DNA from: Diphasiastrum complanatum | Lineage: Eukaryota > Streptophyta > Lycopodiopsida > Lycopodiales > Lycopodiaceae | Length of the DNA: 64,000 nucleotides | Assembly (NCBI GenBank): GCA_029204225.1 | Contig: CM055100.1 | Span: 9,739,058-9,803,057, forward strand | Direction: 5' to 3' | In this document: piece by piece, positions 45,346 through 58,195 of the stretch | Layout: each line of letters begins with the position of its first letter | Position numbering within the stretch: the stretch's first letter is position 1 | Notes under the pieces: generated by a model | Database searches by the model: none | The model's input: only the letters and a program-made list of their open reading frames with translations | Told to the model about the DNA's origin: nothing | Translations under genes and position numbers: made by a program

Positions 45346-45835
45346 ATGAATGATTCAACTCAAAGCAGACAGGAGAACAACAATAGTTCATCCTATTTCG
45401 AGGAGCCAGAGAGCTCAAAGATGGGCAAAGAAAGATCGAATCACGGGAATTCAACCGCCTACATCTGTGCAGATATGTGTGCAGTGTCAACACCTGACAC
45501 ACAGGAGGTAATTCTTGATTCAGGAGCTACTTCGCACTTTGTTACATCAAGACGGATCATGTCTAATTTTCGAAGTGTAGATCCATCAAGATTTATTGTT
45601 CTTGGAGATGGATCAAAGCATCAAGTGAATGGTATTGGCTCACTGTGGCTCAACACAAATGGCAGAGACAAACGACTCGAAGATGTTCTGTTCGTGCCTA
45701 CACTATAGCAGAACTTGCTATCAATGGCAAGAATAGCTGATGCAAGGATGCGTGTGACGTTCTCAGATGAAGCATGCAACGTTGTTAATGCAAGTACCAA
45801 AACGCTTATCACATGCACTAAAAGTAGTGTACCAA
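45346..45835 (+). pseudogene. Copia protease domain
   Basis: A Ser/Asn-rich lead is followed by TQEVILDSGATSHFV, the aspartic protease active site with its Asp intact. Then comes IVLGDGSKHQVNGIGSLWL and the family tail EDVLFVPTL, one stop where Lys/Gln is usual, then QNLLSMARIADARM. The sense ends at about 45835, where a second Copia copy begins. Confidence 0.8.
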
Positions 45836-47895
45836 ATCCATGGCACTCTATTCAAACAAGCAGCAATCCAAAAAGAAGAAAGGCTTCAAGGATAAGAAGA
45901 CAAAGGCAGAACAACCAGCAACATCACAACCACAACAACAACAACAGTATAGTCACTCATCGTCCAAGACCAATCTATTTTGTAGATATTGCAAAAGAAC
46001 CAATTACGACATCAAGGACTGTCGCATCCTCAAGTATAATGAAGCAAAGAAGAAGATGCAGCAGCACCAAGAAGGCAACTTTGACACAGTCAAAGGATCT
46101 CAAGATGAAGAGAAGGCATTGATGGTACAAGATCAATCCATTAGAGATGCTCATCATCAGTATCTCTATTCAAGTGCTTCTCAGCACATGATGCCATGCA
46201 AGGACCTCTTCTCTACACTCACAACTACAAAATCAAAGTACTTTTTCTTAGGTAACTCTAGTTCACACCAAGTTGAAGGCCAAAGGTCTATTCAACTGCA
46301 GTTCTCTGATGGCATCACTAGGCAGCTTAATGGAGTACTTTATGTACCCAAATTAACAAAAAAACCTTTTATCTACTAGCAAGATCACAGATCAGGACTT
46401 TAGAGCGTTGTTCACTGCCAACCGATGTACTATTTTCGATGAGAACTCAAAGGAAATCCTCTCTGCTTACAGAGAAGAAAATTTGTACATACTGAGTCAC
46501 GATATTGCACTTTTTGTGAGTTGTTTAGATGCAAATTTAAGGCATCAAAGATTAGGTCATTTAAACATGCGTTCAATCTTGTATATGCATCACAATAAAA
46601 TGGTCAAGGACATGAATATAATTTTTGTCACCACAGTTAATCAGACTATCTGTGAAAATTGTCTACTAGGGAAACAACCTAGAACGAGATTTCTCAGAGG
46701 ACAAGCCAAAAGGGGTCCATCTTGTCACTGATACACAATGACTTGTGTGGTCCTATGAGCGTACCTTCCTTGGATAATTTATCACATTCATTGATGATTA
46801 CTCCCAATTTGCCAGTGTAATGTTCATTAAGAACAAGTCAGAAGCATTTTGTTGCTTCAAAGACTTCAAGCAATACGCTGAGAATCAAACTGGTCAGAGG
46901 ATCAAGGCCCTACGATCTGATTCAGGGAGAGAGTTCTTGTCAAATGAGATGAAGGACTACCTATCTTCATGTGGCGTGCACCACTAGTTTACTACGAGCT
47001 ACACTCCACAACAAAAAGGAGTAGCAGAGTGGAAGAACCGCACACTGTTGGAAGTTGCACGATCCATGATAGTAAATTCGCATTTGCCTCAAACCTTTTG
47101 GGTGGAAGCTATCTCTACGGCTTGCTATCTGCAAAATTACTCTAGCAATAAAGCGGTTGATTCCAAGACACCGTTTGAAGCCTACTACGGTTACAAACCA
47201 AGTTTGAAACACCTGCATGTCTTTGAATGTCTTTGCTATGCACAAGTGCCATCTGGACCCAGTAAGCTGTAAAAGCATCTTCATCAACTATTCAAATTCA
47301 CACAAGGCATATCGTGTTTACGATGTGGTTACGGCCCAGATCTCAGTCAATCGCAATGTTGTCTTTCTTGAAGACAAGTATTACGATCTCAAACAGAAGC
47401 AACCAATACAAGAGACTACCATAGCAGCTCCACCTTCCAGCTATAGGCTACGACCTATGACTATTCAAGCAACAGAGTTCATGCCAACGGCTCCACTTAC
47501 CGTCGATGGGCCTAGACCCATGATCGTTCAACCGCAAAATACTACGGTTCCAATCATTCACCAAGGAGAATTGTTTGATCAAGCACCTGCAGTTCGAAGA
47601 TTTGTGAGACAACGACAGCAGCCTGACCGCTTCATCCCTCAGGCAAACCTGACACCGTAGTAGAAGCACTGTCAATTCCCGATGCAGACAAATGGAAAGC
47701 TGCCATGGATGCTGAGTATCAATCTCTAATGAAGAACAAGGCCTGGAGTCTTGCCATTCCTCCTACAGGTGTAAAGCCAATTGATCCTACAGGTGTAAAG
47801 CCAATTGATTCTAAGTGGATCTTTAAGCTGAAGCTTAAACCAGATGGATCTATTGTGAAAAATGCAAAAATAAGCTTGGTAGAGGCCAAAAATCT
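45836..47895 (+). pseudogene. Copia gag zinc knuckle, protease, integrase and reverse transcriptase start
   Basis: Starts with a Lys/Gln-rich gag tail and a knuckle CRYCKRTNYDIKDC in which the His is Tyr. The protease active site is ruined (YSSASQHMM has Tyr-Ser-Ser for Asp-Ser-Gly). Pre-integrase follows with RHQRLGHLNMRSILYM and CENCLLGK. The integrase keeps all three acids: FIDDYSQ, RSDSGREF and GVAEWKN, with 35 residues between the last two and one stop in that interval. Then YGYKPSLKHLHVFECLCYAQ, a Pro/Gln linker, and the RT entry ADKWKAAMDAEYQSLMKNKA and WIFKLKLKPDGSIVK, cut off at about 47890 by another LTR. PTGVKPID is tandemly duplicated (24 bp, 47762-47809). Confidence 0.85.
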
Positions 47896-48690
47896 TGTAT
47901 ATAGGATGATTACACATGTGTGGAGCCTGTTCCCACGTGTGAAAATAGTGTACTTGTCATGTACCATAATCATATAAGTTGTACATATGATTTAATTCAA
48001 GTTCTAGTGGCTAAAAAGGCCAAAAACTAGTTTTCTAGACATATGACACATGGCATCAATCTATTGCTTGCATGAGCCACATCCTTTGGTTAGGTGTCAC
48101 ATCCTATGTGTAGAGGACAGCTCACATGTGTGGAATAAGCTGAAGTAGGCGAATTTTGACTTCTAGAAGATTTCCAAGTAGATCTCCATATAGAAGGAAA
48201 ATGGACCAAAAGTGCTCAAAATAGAAGGTTTTGTCCAAGTGTCAGTTTTGCATGATGAATCATCATATGACAAAGTACCTTCACACATGTGGGATCAAAG
48301 GGATGATCAGTACCACGAGCTCCCACTTATTGTATATATAGAGCCACATTTGGCCATAATTAGTGTGAGAGACCAATCTTGGTTTTGGAAGCAATTTTGA
48401 GTGATTCTCTCCATTTGTCTACATTTGTTTTGATTGTTTTGAGGTTCTATCAATGTGTACTTGATTTTTAGGTTGGAGTCCCTACTCAAACAGTGTTTCA
48501 CACGTGTGAAACCATAAAGTACATTTACCTTCAATTAATGATTGTTCTTGTTAGGATTTTGTGTCTAGAATTGATCTAGATTGATCTTAATCTGAAGTAG
48601 ATTGATGGATCAAGTAATCTGACAACCAATTCCTCTTGAGGATCAAATTAGGACCACTCCACTCTTGGTCCTTTTTGTACTTTTTGCACA
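47896..48690 (+). mobile_element. LTR of an inserted plus-strand retrotransposon
   Basis: The right border TTTTGCACA directly precedes the primer site at 48691. A TATA-like TATATATAG lies at about 48333. CACATGTGTGGAGC, CACGTGTGAAA and CACATGTGGGA phrases repeat inside. The left border (TGTATATAGG at 47896 or TGATTACACA at 47907) is where the Copia reverse transcriptase frame breaks. Confidence 0.6.
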
Positions 48691-48702
48691 TGGTATCAGA
48701 GC
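48691..48702 (+). other. Retrotransposon primer-binding site
   Basis: TGGTATCAGAGC, exact plant consensus, directly after the LTR end CA. Confidence 0.85.
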
Positions 48703-50292
48703 CTAGTACAAGAGGTTTTGTTGAAATTGATAGGGTTAATCCAAATCAAAGCCAAAATTAGCAGTTTTTTTGGAAACTAGTCAAATTTTGTGTAGCGAGT
48801 TGGATTTGATAGCTATCCTCAAAATTTTTGGTCCAGATCTTGTTGTGGGCTGTAGGAACTCTTTTCACACGTGTGAGGCCATACAGCTCCAGTTTTGACT
48901 GAGAAATTTCAAAAATTTGTAGAATTTGACTGACATACCCAATTTGAGTGATTTTTGGTGCAAAATCAAGCATTTTCTATAGTGAATCTAATCCCTTGAT
49001 TAATTCTTGGATTAGATCAGCCAAAAAATTAAAATTGATGCTTGAAATAGGTGCATTAATTGACCTTCTCTGATTTTTTGAGTGTATGTTGAAGTTAAGA
49101 GAGATTTTGCTAAAAATCATAGATTAAGGAGTGACATGCAAGGTGAGAGGTTGAAATCCATTGTACCATCACTCTAGATTTGTTCAAGAGTGATAGGGTC
49201 AAGTTTAGAAGCATCAATTTGCTAGAAAACATCTTTGGATCTGTCCTCCAAGTGAAACCTTTGAGAGTTTCTAGTGCATATAGAGCATCTATGCAAATGT
49301 TTTGTAGAATTTAACATAGATTGGCTTCAATTGAGAGTTCTAGAAAAGATATTGAGATCCAAGTCACATTGTTCAACCTTACTCAATTTGTTTGAGTGAT
49401 TGTAAGGTTTGAAAAGAGTCATTAAGGTTTCTATGACAAATGTGTAGAGAGAGATCCAATTTTCTAAGAGTTCCTTCTTTTGTACAGGGCAAGATCTAGA
49501 AGCTCATTATGTGTTGTTATTGGTGAAGAATTTGTCTTCTCCTATGTGATCAAATCTTTCTAAGTGGCATTAGCTCTTTGAAGCACAATATCTTAGTGAG
49601 AAAAATCACAACTTTTGATTTTGAATTTCATTCCAAGTCTAAAAAAGTAGAGTAATTGGTGGAATCCAATAGGAGCGATTGAATTCAATTTGTTGAGCAA
49701 AAATTGACATAGTATGTATGAAACTCAAATTAGTTCTATTCAACTTTCTTTGTGAGAGTGTGAGGGTCAATTTGTGATCCCATTTGATGTCTAGAATGAG
49801 GAGGAGTCCATATTTGAGTATTCATGCATGGTTGAGATCTTTGTGAATCTCTAGTTGTCTAAGTTTTAAGCTTTGTGAAAAATTGGTGGTATAGTTTGTT
49901 TTCAAATCAAATCAAATTCATTCTAAATCTCAAGAGTGAGATTATTTGGGTCAAGAGTGAGTCCAAAAGAAGTGATTAAGTTTGATTTTTATGTGTTTGA
50001 AACAAAACCCATCTTTTGTTCAAGAATCTCAAGTGTTGAGAGAACCAGTCAAGTGAAAAGGAAAATCTAGGTGTCAAATCTTTTCATATCCATTTCAACT
50101 TTCAAAAGAAAGAGTCATTGGTATTTGATGAGTCCAATAGGAGATTGGATCTGATTTCTTTTGTGATTTGATTCAAAGATTGTGTGCTTTTGTCTTAGTG
50201 ATCAAAGCAAAGTTTCCAAGTGACTAGTCATTAGTGTGAAGATTGATTCTTTAGGTTTGTGAGCTATATCTTTTGTAGATCATTCTAGATTA
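48703..50292 (+). mobile_element. Leader and decayed gag of the inserted element
   Basis: No long frame. Repeated phrases (AGAGTGA, GGATTTGATTT, TTGAGAGTT) run through it. It is too long for a simple leader, so a lost gag N-terminus is likely. Confidence 0.4.
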
Positions 50293-50841
50293 TTGAAGAT
50301 GTTCAAATCTAGTCTCTTGAAAGTCACAAATTACATTTGTAGAATCATATCACAGGTTTTTATTCACATGGCATCAATAGGTGGCATCCTATTGAAGGAA
50401 AGAAAGGATCCTAAGTGCAACCTTTGTGGCAAGGGAGGATATATTTTCTCAAGATGCTACAAAAAGAAGACCAATCCATCCAAGAAGAACCAAAGCAATG
50501 GGGCCGAGGAGAAGGATGGAGCTTCAAGTTCGAAATGCAAATACAAGAAGCACAAGTCCAAGGAAAGGTGTTTCCTTTGTGGAAAGGTGAATGAGGCTTG
50601 GAGTCTCACAAGGACTTGCAAGATTTGTCTTCAAAAGTCCATCACAACACATGTCAAATCTTTTGAAATTTTTCATTTGGAAGTGCATTGTTTGGTTCAA
50701 GATGCAAAGATAGATGTCACTTTCATGAAAGTAACTTGGATTTATTTTATGTCCTTGGAAAGTATTTTGCTTGGAACTTTAGATAAGTTCAAACTTATTG
50801 TTATGATCCAAGAGAAATCAATCAAGAGTAAGGAGCAGTAA
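50293..50841 (+). pseudogene. Gag C-terminus with two zinc knuckles
   Basis: A 182-codon frame. CNLCGKGGYIFSRC and RCFLCGKVNEAWSLTRTC are CCHC knuckles whose His positions are changed (Tyr in the first, no proper His in the second). They are joined by a Lys/Ser-rich linker (KKNQSNGAEEKDGASSSKCK). The rest has no recognisable protease. This fits a decayed gag of the element begun at 47896. Confidence 0.65.
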
Positions 50842-50874
50842 TCACAAAATGAAAATAGTTTCATTTATGCTATC

Positions 50875-51477
50875 ATGTCAACTTATGAAGAACCATTTTG
50901 CTTTGAAGAGATTTTTGTATCTCAAAGGTGGATTAAGACAATACTAGTTGAGTGTGATGCCTTAAAAGATAGCAAAATATGTTTTCCTTGTAAGCTTACA
51001 TTAGTTATGAAGTCAAGGAAATGGAAATATCTTCATAATGTAGGATCTTTTGGTTTCAATAAGATAATGAATGATGTATTCATTTATAAAGATGAAAATT
51101 GTAAGTTTTCAATCTTAAAGGCAAGTTGTAAACTTCTTATGAGAATAAGTGAAGCATCCAAAGTAGACACTTATATCCATAAGCAAGTAGTTAGCCTTAT
51201 TAAGATGGAAATGTCTTTTGATTTCAATATTAGAAAAATCATGCCAAGTTGTGGTGATTTTTGGACTTATGTTTCTAGCATAAGTAATTTTGATAATCAT
51301 AGGAAGTGCATATTGTATGGTCATAGTTGTTGTGATCATTATGAGACATGGAGGTCTCAGATTTCCATCAAGAAGGAGCACCATGAAGAGGATCTTAAAG
51401 AATCATCTCAAGGTTCAAGTGTGCCAAGGATTGAGGAGGAGAGATCTTCTCAAGTTGTGATTCCAAAAAGAAACTCA
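50875..51477 (+). pseudogene. Open frame of uncertain origin, probably retroelement linker
   Basis: About 200 codons open. Weak likeness to the start of a Copia reverse transcriptase region (YEEPFCFEEIFVSQRWIKTI, ALKDSK) and, at the end, a Glu/Lys-rich linker (EEERSSQVVIPKR) of the kind that precedes it. No catalytic motif seen. The frame runs straight into the RNase H of the outer Copia element. Confidence 0.35.
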
Positions 51478-52067
51478 AGTCCTGGCATGGCACATTGGCA
51501 AATGGCCAAACGAATCCTATAGTATCTGAAGGGTACCCTGAATATTGGATTAACCTACAAAGTTGAAAACGAAGAAAAAGGATTCGAGCTGCACCACTAC
51601 AGTGATGCGAGTTGGGCGAGCTGCAAAGATGACAGCAAATCCATTACTAGAGGATGTACCATAGCATGCGAAACTGCAATCAGCTGGATATGCAAAAAGC
51701 AAACCTTGGTGGCTCAATCCTCTTGCGAAGCTGAATACGTCGCAGCTTCAAAGGTGGCGAATGAGGTAGTGTGGCTGCAGATGATGTTGGAGGCAATCGG
51801 CATACCACAAGAAGGGCCAAGCACGATGATGATGGACTCTGAGAGTGCCATCTATATGTCCCAGGATCCTGTCTTCCATTCAAAGACAAAACACATACCT
51901 CTAAAGTACCATCACATTCGAGATTTGATCTCGAAGGAGAGCTCCAGGTCCAGTATATAAAATCAGAAGACATGATCGCAGATCTGCTCCCGAAGCCGCT
52001 CGACAAGCCACTCTTTGCCCAAAAAAAATTGGATTAAACGTGCAAAGTTGCAAGGTTCAAGAGGGAG
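51478..52067 (+). pseudogene. Copia RNase H domain
   Basis: Almost whole: PGMAHWQMAKRIL, a stop, YLKGTLNIGLTY, HHYSDASWASCKDD (first Asp), AISWICKKQTLVAQSSCEAE (Glu), MMDSESAIYMSQDP (Asp), SKTKHIPLKYHHIRDLI, and after a frameshift VQYIKSEDMIADLLPKPLDK. A polypurine tract (CAAGAGGGAG) and an LTR follow. The join to the inner element lies just before residue one. Confidence 0.85.
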
Positions 52068-52910
52068 TGTCAGAAATGGTGAACTCCTACAACTTTGCCG
52101 CAACACGAACACGAAACGAAGGTCAAACGATTCGCGAAAGTCAACGTCTCTTGACTCGAAGCACGAACAATTCGCGAATCGTAAACATACGTCCAGGACC
52201 GCAAACCGCAAAGGGACGCAAAACGAAAAGATACGAAAGAAACGAAGAGAACAAAAACAAATGAAACAAACGAAAGGGAATCTTTCGCGCTACCAGCTGA
52301 CAGCTCAACGGGTTTGGAGTTGTAGACTTCACGCCCAACTGAAACGAGTGGCAACGACGAAGAGTAACTGATTAGTTGATTAGCGTTAACGAGTCTTGTG
52401 ATTCTGCGTTTAGCTATCTTGTAAACTCCACACAGATCCACACAGTGGAAATATAAACTATCATTTCTGGATCATAAACATAAGAGAATAGACAGAATTT
52501 CTGTAAGAGAAAGAGAGAGACGTAGCAAGTAGAGCAGAAAGAAAATTACTAGAAATAATAGAGTTGTGCATGAAAGTATGCCAACGAGCAGAACACAACG
52601 AAAGAGCAGAGTGTCATTCCACCAACGAGTGAGACACTGACGATCTCGCTCTAAACATTAAACTCATAATACAGTTGCTCTATTTTTCGTGCATCTCTTT
52701 GTCTTGCGTCGTTTGTCTTTATTGCTAGAATAGAATGTGTTCTGTGATGTGCAGTCGCGTGTCTAGATTGCTGTGAAACTTCCGCGCAAAAGAAAATTCA
52801 AAGACACAAAATCGTTCGCGAATACGAAAACGAAAACAAAAACAAAAAAATAAAACAGTTTCGCTTTCGCGACAAAACTTTCATATATATGATGAGAGAT
52901 GCATCAAACA
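52068..52910 (+). mobile_element. 3' LTR of the outer Copia element
   Basis: Starts TGTCAGAAATGGTG right after the polypurine tract and ends near CATCAAACA, about 843 bp. It is rich in ACGAA / CGAAAC phrases and GAAAATACGAAAACG. It may be a distant relative of the LTR ending at 34786 (both have TCGTTCGCG), which would make the 34.8-52.9 kb mosaic descend from one family. Confidence 0.6.
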
Positions 52911-52919
52911 CTTAGGTAG

Positions 52920-52931
52920 GCTTTGATACCA
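52920..52931 (-). other. Retrotransposon primer-binding site (variant)
   Basis: Minus strand TGGTATCAAAGC, followed by the LTR border TGTGAAAATTCACACATATGGG. Same variant as at 4578. Confidence 0.6.
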
Positions 52932-53700
52932 TGTGAAAATTCACACATATGGGAATGCCCTAATGTGTGATTATGATCAACTATAGATTGAAATCCAAAA
53001 TCTATGTCAAATTCTAAGGCAAAGACACAAATCTACATGCATACATTCATCAACTAAATTCTTTCACACATGTAAAAAGTACATATGAAAAAAAATAAGT
53101 ACAAGAAGTTATTGCTCTCGGGTAGAGAGATAAAGTGCCAATCACGCCTCGAGTAAAGAGAGAAAGTGAAATAGTCACAAACTGCCAAATCTCAATAACT
53201 CTCAAAACTCAATACAAAAATGAGATGAATCAATGTACATGTAATATCTCGAGGTAGTCCATGCTCAATTCCTATTGGACCCCTTTTCTAGCACCTCCGA
53301 CATCCTATTGAATGAGTGATTCCACATCCCTACAATTTGATTGGACCCTCTATTGAAATTCTCACTTATGATTGGACCCTTGACCTTTTGCCAGCACATT
53401 GGAAGTGTCACTCATCAAATCTAACTAGACACTTGTAGAGAACCTAACAAGCTCGAGCTACATCATAGTTGACTTTTGGCCTAATGATTTAAAAACATGC
53501 TTACTTGACAATTTATCCTCTAAGCCAAAAATGGCCCTATCAACTACCTACACCAAGATGCTTGATGTTCAACTTAATCAAACCCCTAAAGTCAAGATAG
53601 ATAACTTTCTATATTTTTGACATTTGGGACCCCAACAGTCCATTGGGACAAGTTAGGGCCAAAATATCTTTTTTTTAAATAAAATTTAAATTTTTCAGAA
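52932..53700 (-). mobile_element. LTR of another minus-strand element (outer border estimated)
   Basis: Begins TGTGAAAATTCACACATATG. It contains two copies of the phrase AAGTGCCAATCACGCCTCGAGTAAAGAGAG / CTCGGGTAGAGAGATAAAGTGCC. The end is unknown. Only this end of the element lies here; its body would be to the left but is replaced by the outer Copia LTR. Confidence 0.35.
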
Positions 53701-56700
53701 GATGTTTTTTGATTTTGGAGTTGTCGAATCTCGTGTTTCAATTTAGACGCAACGACTTGCTAAACGACCAATCTCTATCTTTCATGGTGACCACCAACAT
53801 CAACAAGAAGTGTGACTTCATACAATTCGACCAAACATTTGGCAAAGAACAATCTGAAAACATCAAGCTTTAGCAGAGTACTCTAAATAAACTTGAATAT
53901 AACCTATTGTTAAGCTATTTGCTAAGATGTTTTTTAAACAAGTGCATACAAGCAAAGTCGTGCCATCCCGCAACTTGCTATCATTGCAATTGAATAGAAA
54001 ACTTATACTCACAACTAGGCATCACTACCATATATAGACTAAAACTCTCTAGTAGACTCCGAATAAGACGTAATCACAGCTTGATGGATTTGATAGCCTA
54101 GTCCTGATCACTTTTAAAGCCTCTTTTGTATCTTAGTTTCTTGATCTAATTTGTGCATAAGCAGGTAACTACTATAAAAAACAACAAAATATAGTTCCCA
54201 TGTAATGCAAAGCCACCACGCACCATTTTACTACCAATTAGTCTACATTTCTCAAATTCTGAGTGATTTCAAGAAGAGAATATGTAGAGCCACGCACCAC
54301 TGCCGACTCTAGTTAGGTTGTTAGGAACTTCAAAATTGTGCACAGTTAACTTACAGCTTTCAATTCATTTAGGCATGTAAGCATGTAGGCATGTCATGAG
54401 TTTAATGCGTAATGACTGTAGTAAGTGGAAGGTTGTTACAGGTCTACTAGTTTGATGGTGAAAATAGTTGGTTGTAGTGGTCCTAAATCCGATTCTTAGT
54501 ATAGCCTTGCTAAGATGAGACTTACTCCTGATTCTCACATCCTCCAAAGAAATCATGAGCTCCTATCTTTTTTTTGTAATCCTTTTCATTACCACTCAAT
54601 TTGCATAGCTACTAGTTAATCTTTCAACAATTTACTAATTGACTATGTCACCCATCATGTCTTATGACAAATTGACTCCTTATCATCCTTCCTAATTCAC
54701 AAAATATTTTCAAGGTCCTAAATGCAAGTATCAGACTTTCATTTTATTTGCATTGTTCAAGCATAAACAAGGATTCACCTTTATATCCAAGATTATTGAT
54801 TCAAAAGTATTGAAATGTGGCCTATTGGTTAATGCCTCCTTTCCTCACCTAGATGTCTTAAGTTTGATTATAACTTCCAATCTTGTTGCGACTCAGTTTT
54901 TATTCTTTTGTTTAGTTACTTGTTTAATCAACATTACAATTATATCAAATCATATTCTCTTGCTAAGGGTCTTTGATGGTGGAAGCCAATGTCAAGAGGA
55001 CAAAGCCCAAATATCAGCCAAAGGCTTACTAGGTATCCACATTCTAATGGCAAGAATGTGACCTCAGTGTGTCTCGGATTGTTACAAGAAAGAAGCTCTC
55101 AACAAGCAGGGTTGAAGAAGTGATAATTATACTGGAAATTCTTGTCAGTGTAAAATAGTGTGAAATGGGCCAGGTTCTAATAGAAGAATTCAACCATTGG
55201 AAAGTCGAAAATCATCTACATCAAAGAAGCAAGATAACAAACAGACACGAAGTGAAATAAGATGCTTTTATTGTAAGTTTATGAGACCTCCTTGATTGTA
55301 CTAAAGTTCCAAGATAATGGTCACCCTATATGGCAGTATAAATTTCCTTCATACTTTCAAAAGTATTTTATTTAGAGTTCCGAGAAATGATGTCAGCTTT
55401 CTATGGTCTGAAGATTACTTTGGAGTGATATCTCATTTCAGGGCTGAGGGTATGTATGTGGAAATCAATAATAAGAATCCACCCATACTGTAAGGGTTTA
55501 CATGGGAGCACATGCTTTGTCCTGAACATTTGGGTGGCAATGAGATATACCAACAGAGAATTGGCCGAATGAAAACATTAATTTTGATAATAACAAATTT
55601 TGCTGGCAGTCTCTAGATTTAGAGAGTTCTTCTATGCAAAGTCTAAATTGCATTTGTTCATGAAGGCTGTCAAGGTTAACATCTTAATAATAAAGCTCTG
55701 AATACTGTGGGCATCTTCAGTGAGTTTGCAATGTCAAAGCAGATGAATTTACTTATAGCCAAAGAATTTATCAAGTTCCAATGAAACAGCCCTCTGAAAA
55801 AATGTTCATGTAACTACCAACCAAGCATCTGTCATTTGCTCTTTTCGATAAAGACCAAACAATTTTCTGTTTGAAGCAACTTGTAGTGATGACAATATCT
55901 ACATTGTGAATTTAAAAACAACCAGCACTTGCTTTGGACTGGAGGTGAAGTCATCTCCCGCGTCTCATAGCCAGCTCCTCCCTTCACTTAGTTGCAGACA
56001 AGCTCTCCTTGTATACTGCAATAAGTACAAATAACAACTGGCATGCATTCTTTCATTACTGTCCAAACAGCTAAAATGTAGAACTTTTCTCATAGCAATT
56101 ACATGTACACCCTTTGAGATAATATATTTTACGAATTGACTGAATCTTAAGTGTGCATCTTACAATAGAACTGAATAGCATGTATATCAGCCTCTATAAT
56201 CCTTGAGATCCTTTCGGTTAATTTTGAATTACAAAGATGCTATCTCAAGGGCCAAAAAGCTGCACTCTTCAAGGTTGTACACTTAATGCAAAAAGTAAAA
56301 TATGAGCCGATGTGAGTATAAAGTTTGAACATCAGTACCTATTAGGTTGGAGATAACAGCAATCCATGGGTTTGTCTCTGAAACTGGCCTGAGTTATTTC
56401 TAAGCTTCAATGTGATGTGGTTAGCCTTCCATTTTCACAAACAAACTATTGAACTTTGGGTGCTGCACTGCAATTACTGGCATTTAGTAACTGTAAAAAG
56501 ATTTAAGACAGATACTAGCTAGAGTAATCGATAGATCCAAAACTCTTGTCAATTGCTCTTCATCATAGAAAAAAGTTTACATTAAAAGATCAAAATATAC
56601 GAAGCACAATCCTGTGCTGGTTTTCAGCACACAGGCTTCTCATCCAAGTACAATTATTATCACTAGATGCTATCTGACTAGTACAATTATCACATATACA

Positions 56701-57512
56701 AGAGACCTCTCCCCAGGTCCCCAAGGAAGTGCCTGGGAGGAGATTACACCCGAGCCACTAGGTATCTTGGCTGATGGGAACATCACATGAGGGGAATACT
56801 TACGAAGTTGATCTACCATCACCAGGCAATCTATGCATTTTTTAGCCAAAGCCATGTTGTTGCTACTTGACCAATGAGTGACCTTAAATAAAACCATAGG
56901 TGAAGATAGTTGCCTGCAAGAACTGCAATTTTGAATTTGGTTTTCCTGAGTTTCTCATTGGTTGGGATCTGATAGCATCTTGATGCAAATTTCTAAGCCT
57001 GCAAGGAAGCTAGATTCAAACACCCAAATCGAGGATAAACCGAGATGTATGGGCTATAAACATAGAAAGCATTAGTTGATTGGCACCAACCTAAAATGGC
57101 CCAACCAAGCATAGGAGGTTGCTGAAAACCAAGGACCCCACATTGGTTTGGACCTTTCTAGAATGTTCTCATCATGATTCAAGTCGGGGTTGCAAGTAGT
57201 ACAAAGCTGATTGAAGTTGGGGAGCTAGCGTCAAGAAAAGAACGGAGGTGGGATTCACAATGTCTAGAGTATATCCACACCAGATCAAGGCTGTGAAATT
57301 AATCCTGCTATTCTGGAGTACCCTGCAATAGGACAGACTTTCTTCAGCATATTGATGTTATTTTTTATTTTTCTATACGCATTTTAGATCCTAGTATTGC
57401 ATGGTCATGATTCCAGTATGCCCGTTAAAAGGATAAGTTGAACATAACCATAGAGCAATATCAGCAAGGTTCCATGATGGACTAATCAAGATTCTATGGC
57501 CAACTGAGAAAT
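53701..57512. other. No gene recognised; possible small exons
   Basis: Mostly AT-rich. Between 54966 and 55250 plus-strand pieces such as VFDGGSQCQEDKAQISAKGL and IQPLESRKSSTSKKQDNKQ look coding in composition, with GT or AG sites near their ends. They could not be joined into a product. Minus ORF 56670-56897 is unassigned. Confidence 0.35.
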
Positions 57513-58060
57513 GTGTTCACGTACTGTTTCCAGATATCTTCATGCAAGACAAATTCAACAAAGCTTGATTCAAGGGTTCCCTTACTATTCAAAACTTCAC
57601 ATCAGAGTGGAGGTCTTGTTGATACCAGCTACGAATCTGCTTCCATCATTATTTCGGCGGCGGCGCTTCTTTGGTTTGCTCTTACATTCATCACAGACGA
57701 ACTCTGAATGCCAAGGCAAGAAGTTAAAAAAGGCACTGTCTCTTGACAGAGTTTAGTGCACTAAACAAAAAACTAAAGAGATTTCACAGAGAAGCCCACG
57801 TTTTAACAGAGGTTGAGCATCAACCTGAGGTCATGCCTTTCCATAAGATGCAGCCTGCATGGAACTGCTTATCGCACATTTTGCAGCCCACCTGCAATGA
57901 AGGCCATCTAAGTATGAAAAATGCTCTTAATAGTGGTGTAGGTTCAAATTCCAGTTCCTCGATTTCCTTAACTAAATTGCAAGATGAGTTTCAGTCACTT
58001 TTGGATTCAAATGGAAACCTCAACCTCAATGGAGGCCAACACCAAAAGGAAAACTGTTAG
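57513..58060 (+). CDS. Possible two-exon gene of unknown function
   Basis: 57513-57707 encodes a 64-residue frame with a hydrophobic segment (ASIIISAAALLWFALTFI). After a possible acceptor CTCTTGACAG at about 57750, a frame continues to 58060 with LNKKLKRFHREAHVLTEVEH, NSGVGSNSSSSISLTKLQDE and FQSLLDSNGNLNLNGG. No donor clearly links the two. It might be a small membrane protein with a coiled tail, or chance. A CT tract follows. Confidence 0.3.
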
Positions 58061-58195
58061 TATAAAGCTTTACAATGTTGTATCTGCTTCTCTGCAGATC
58101 TCTATGCTATTGCACGCATTCTATAGTGCATCCTCTATTCTGAATTCTAACCTATACTTATGTCATCGGTTAATGAGACCTCGGATGGTTTATGA

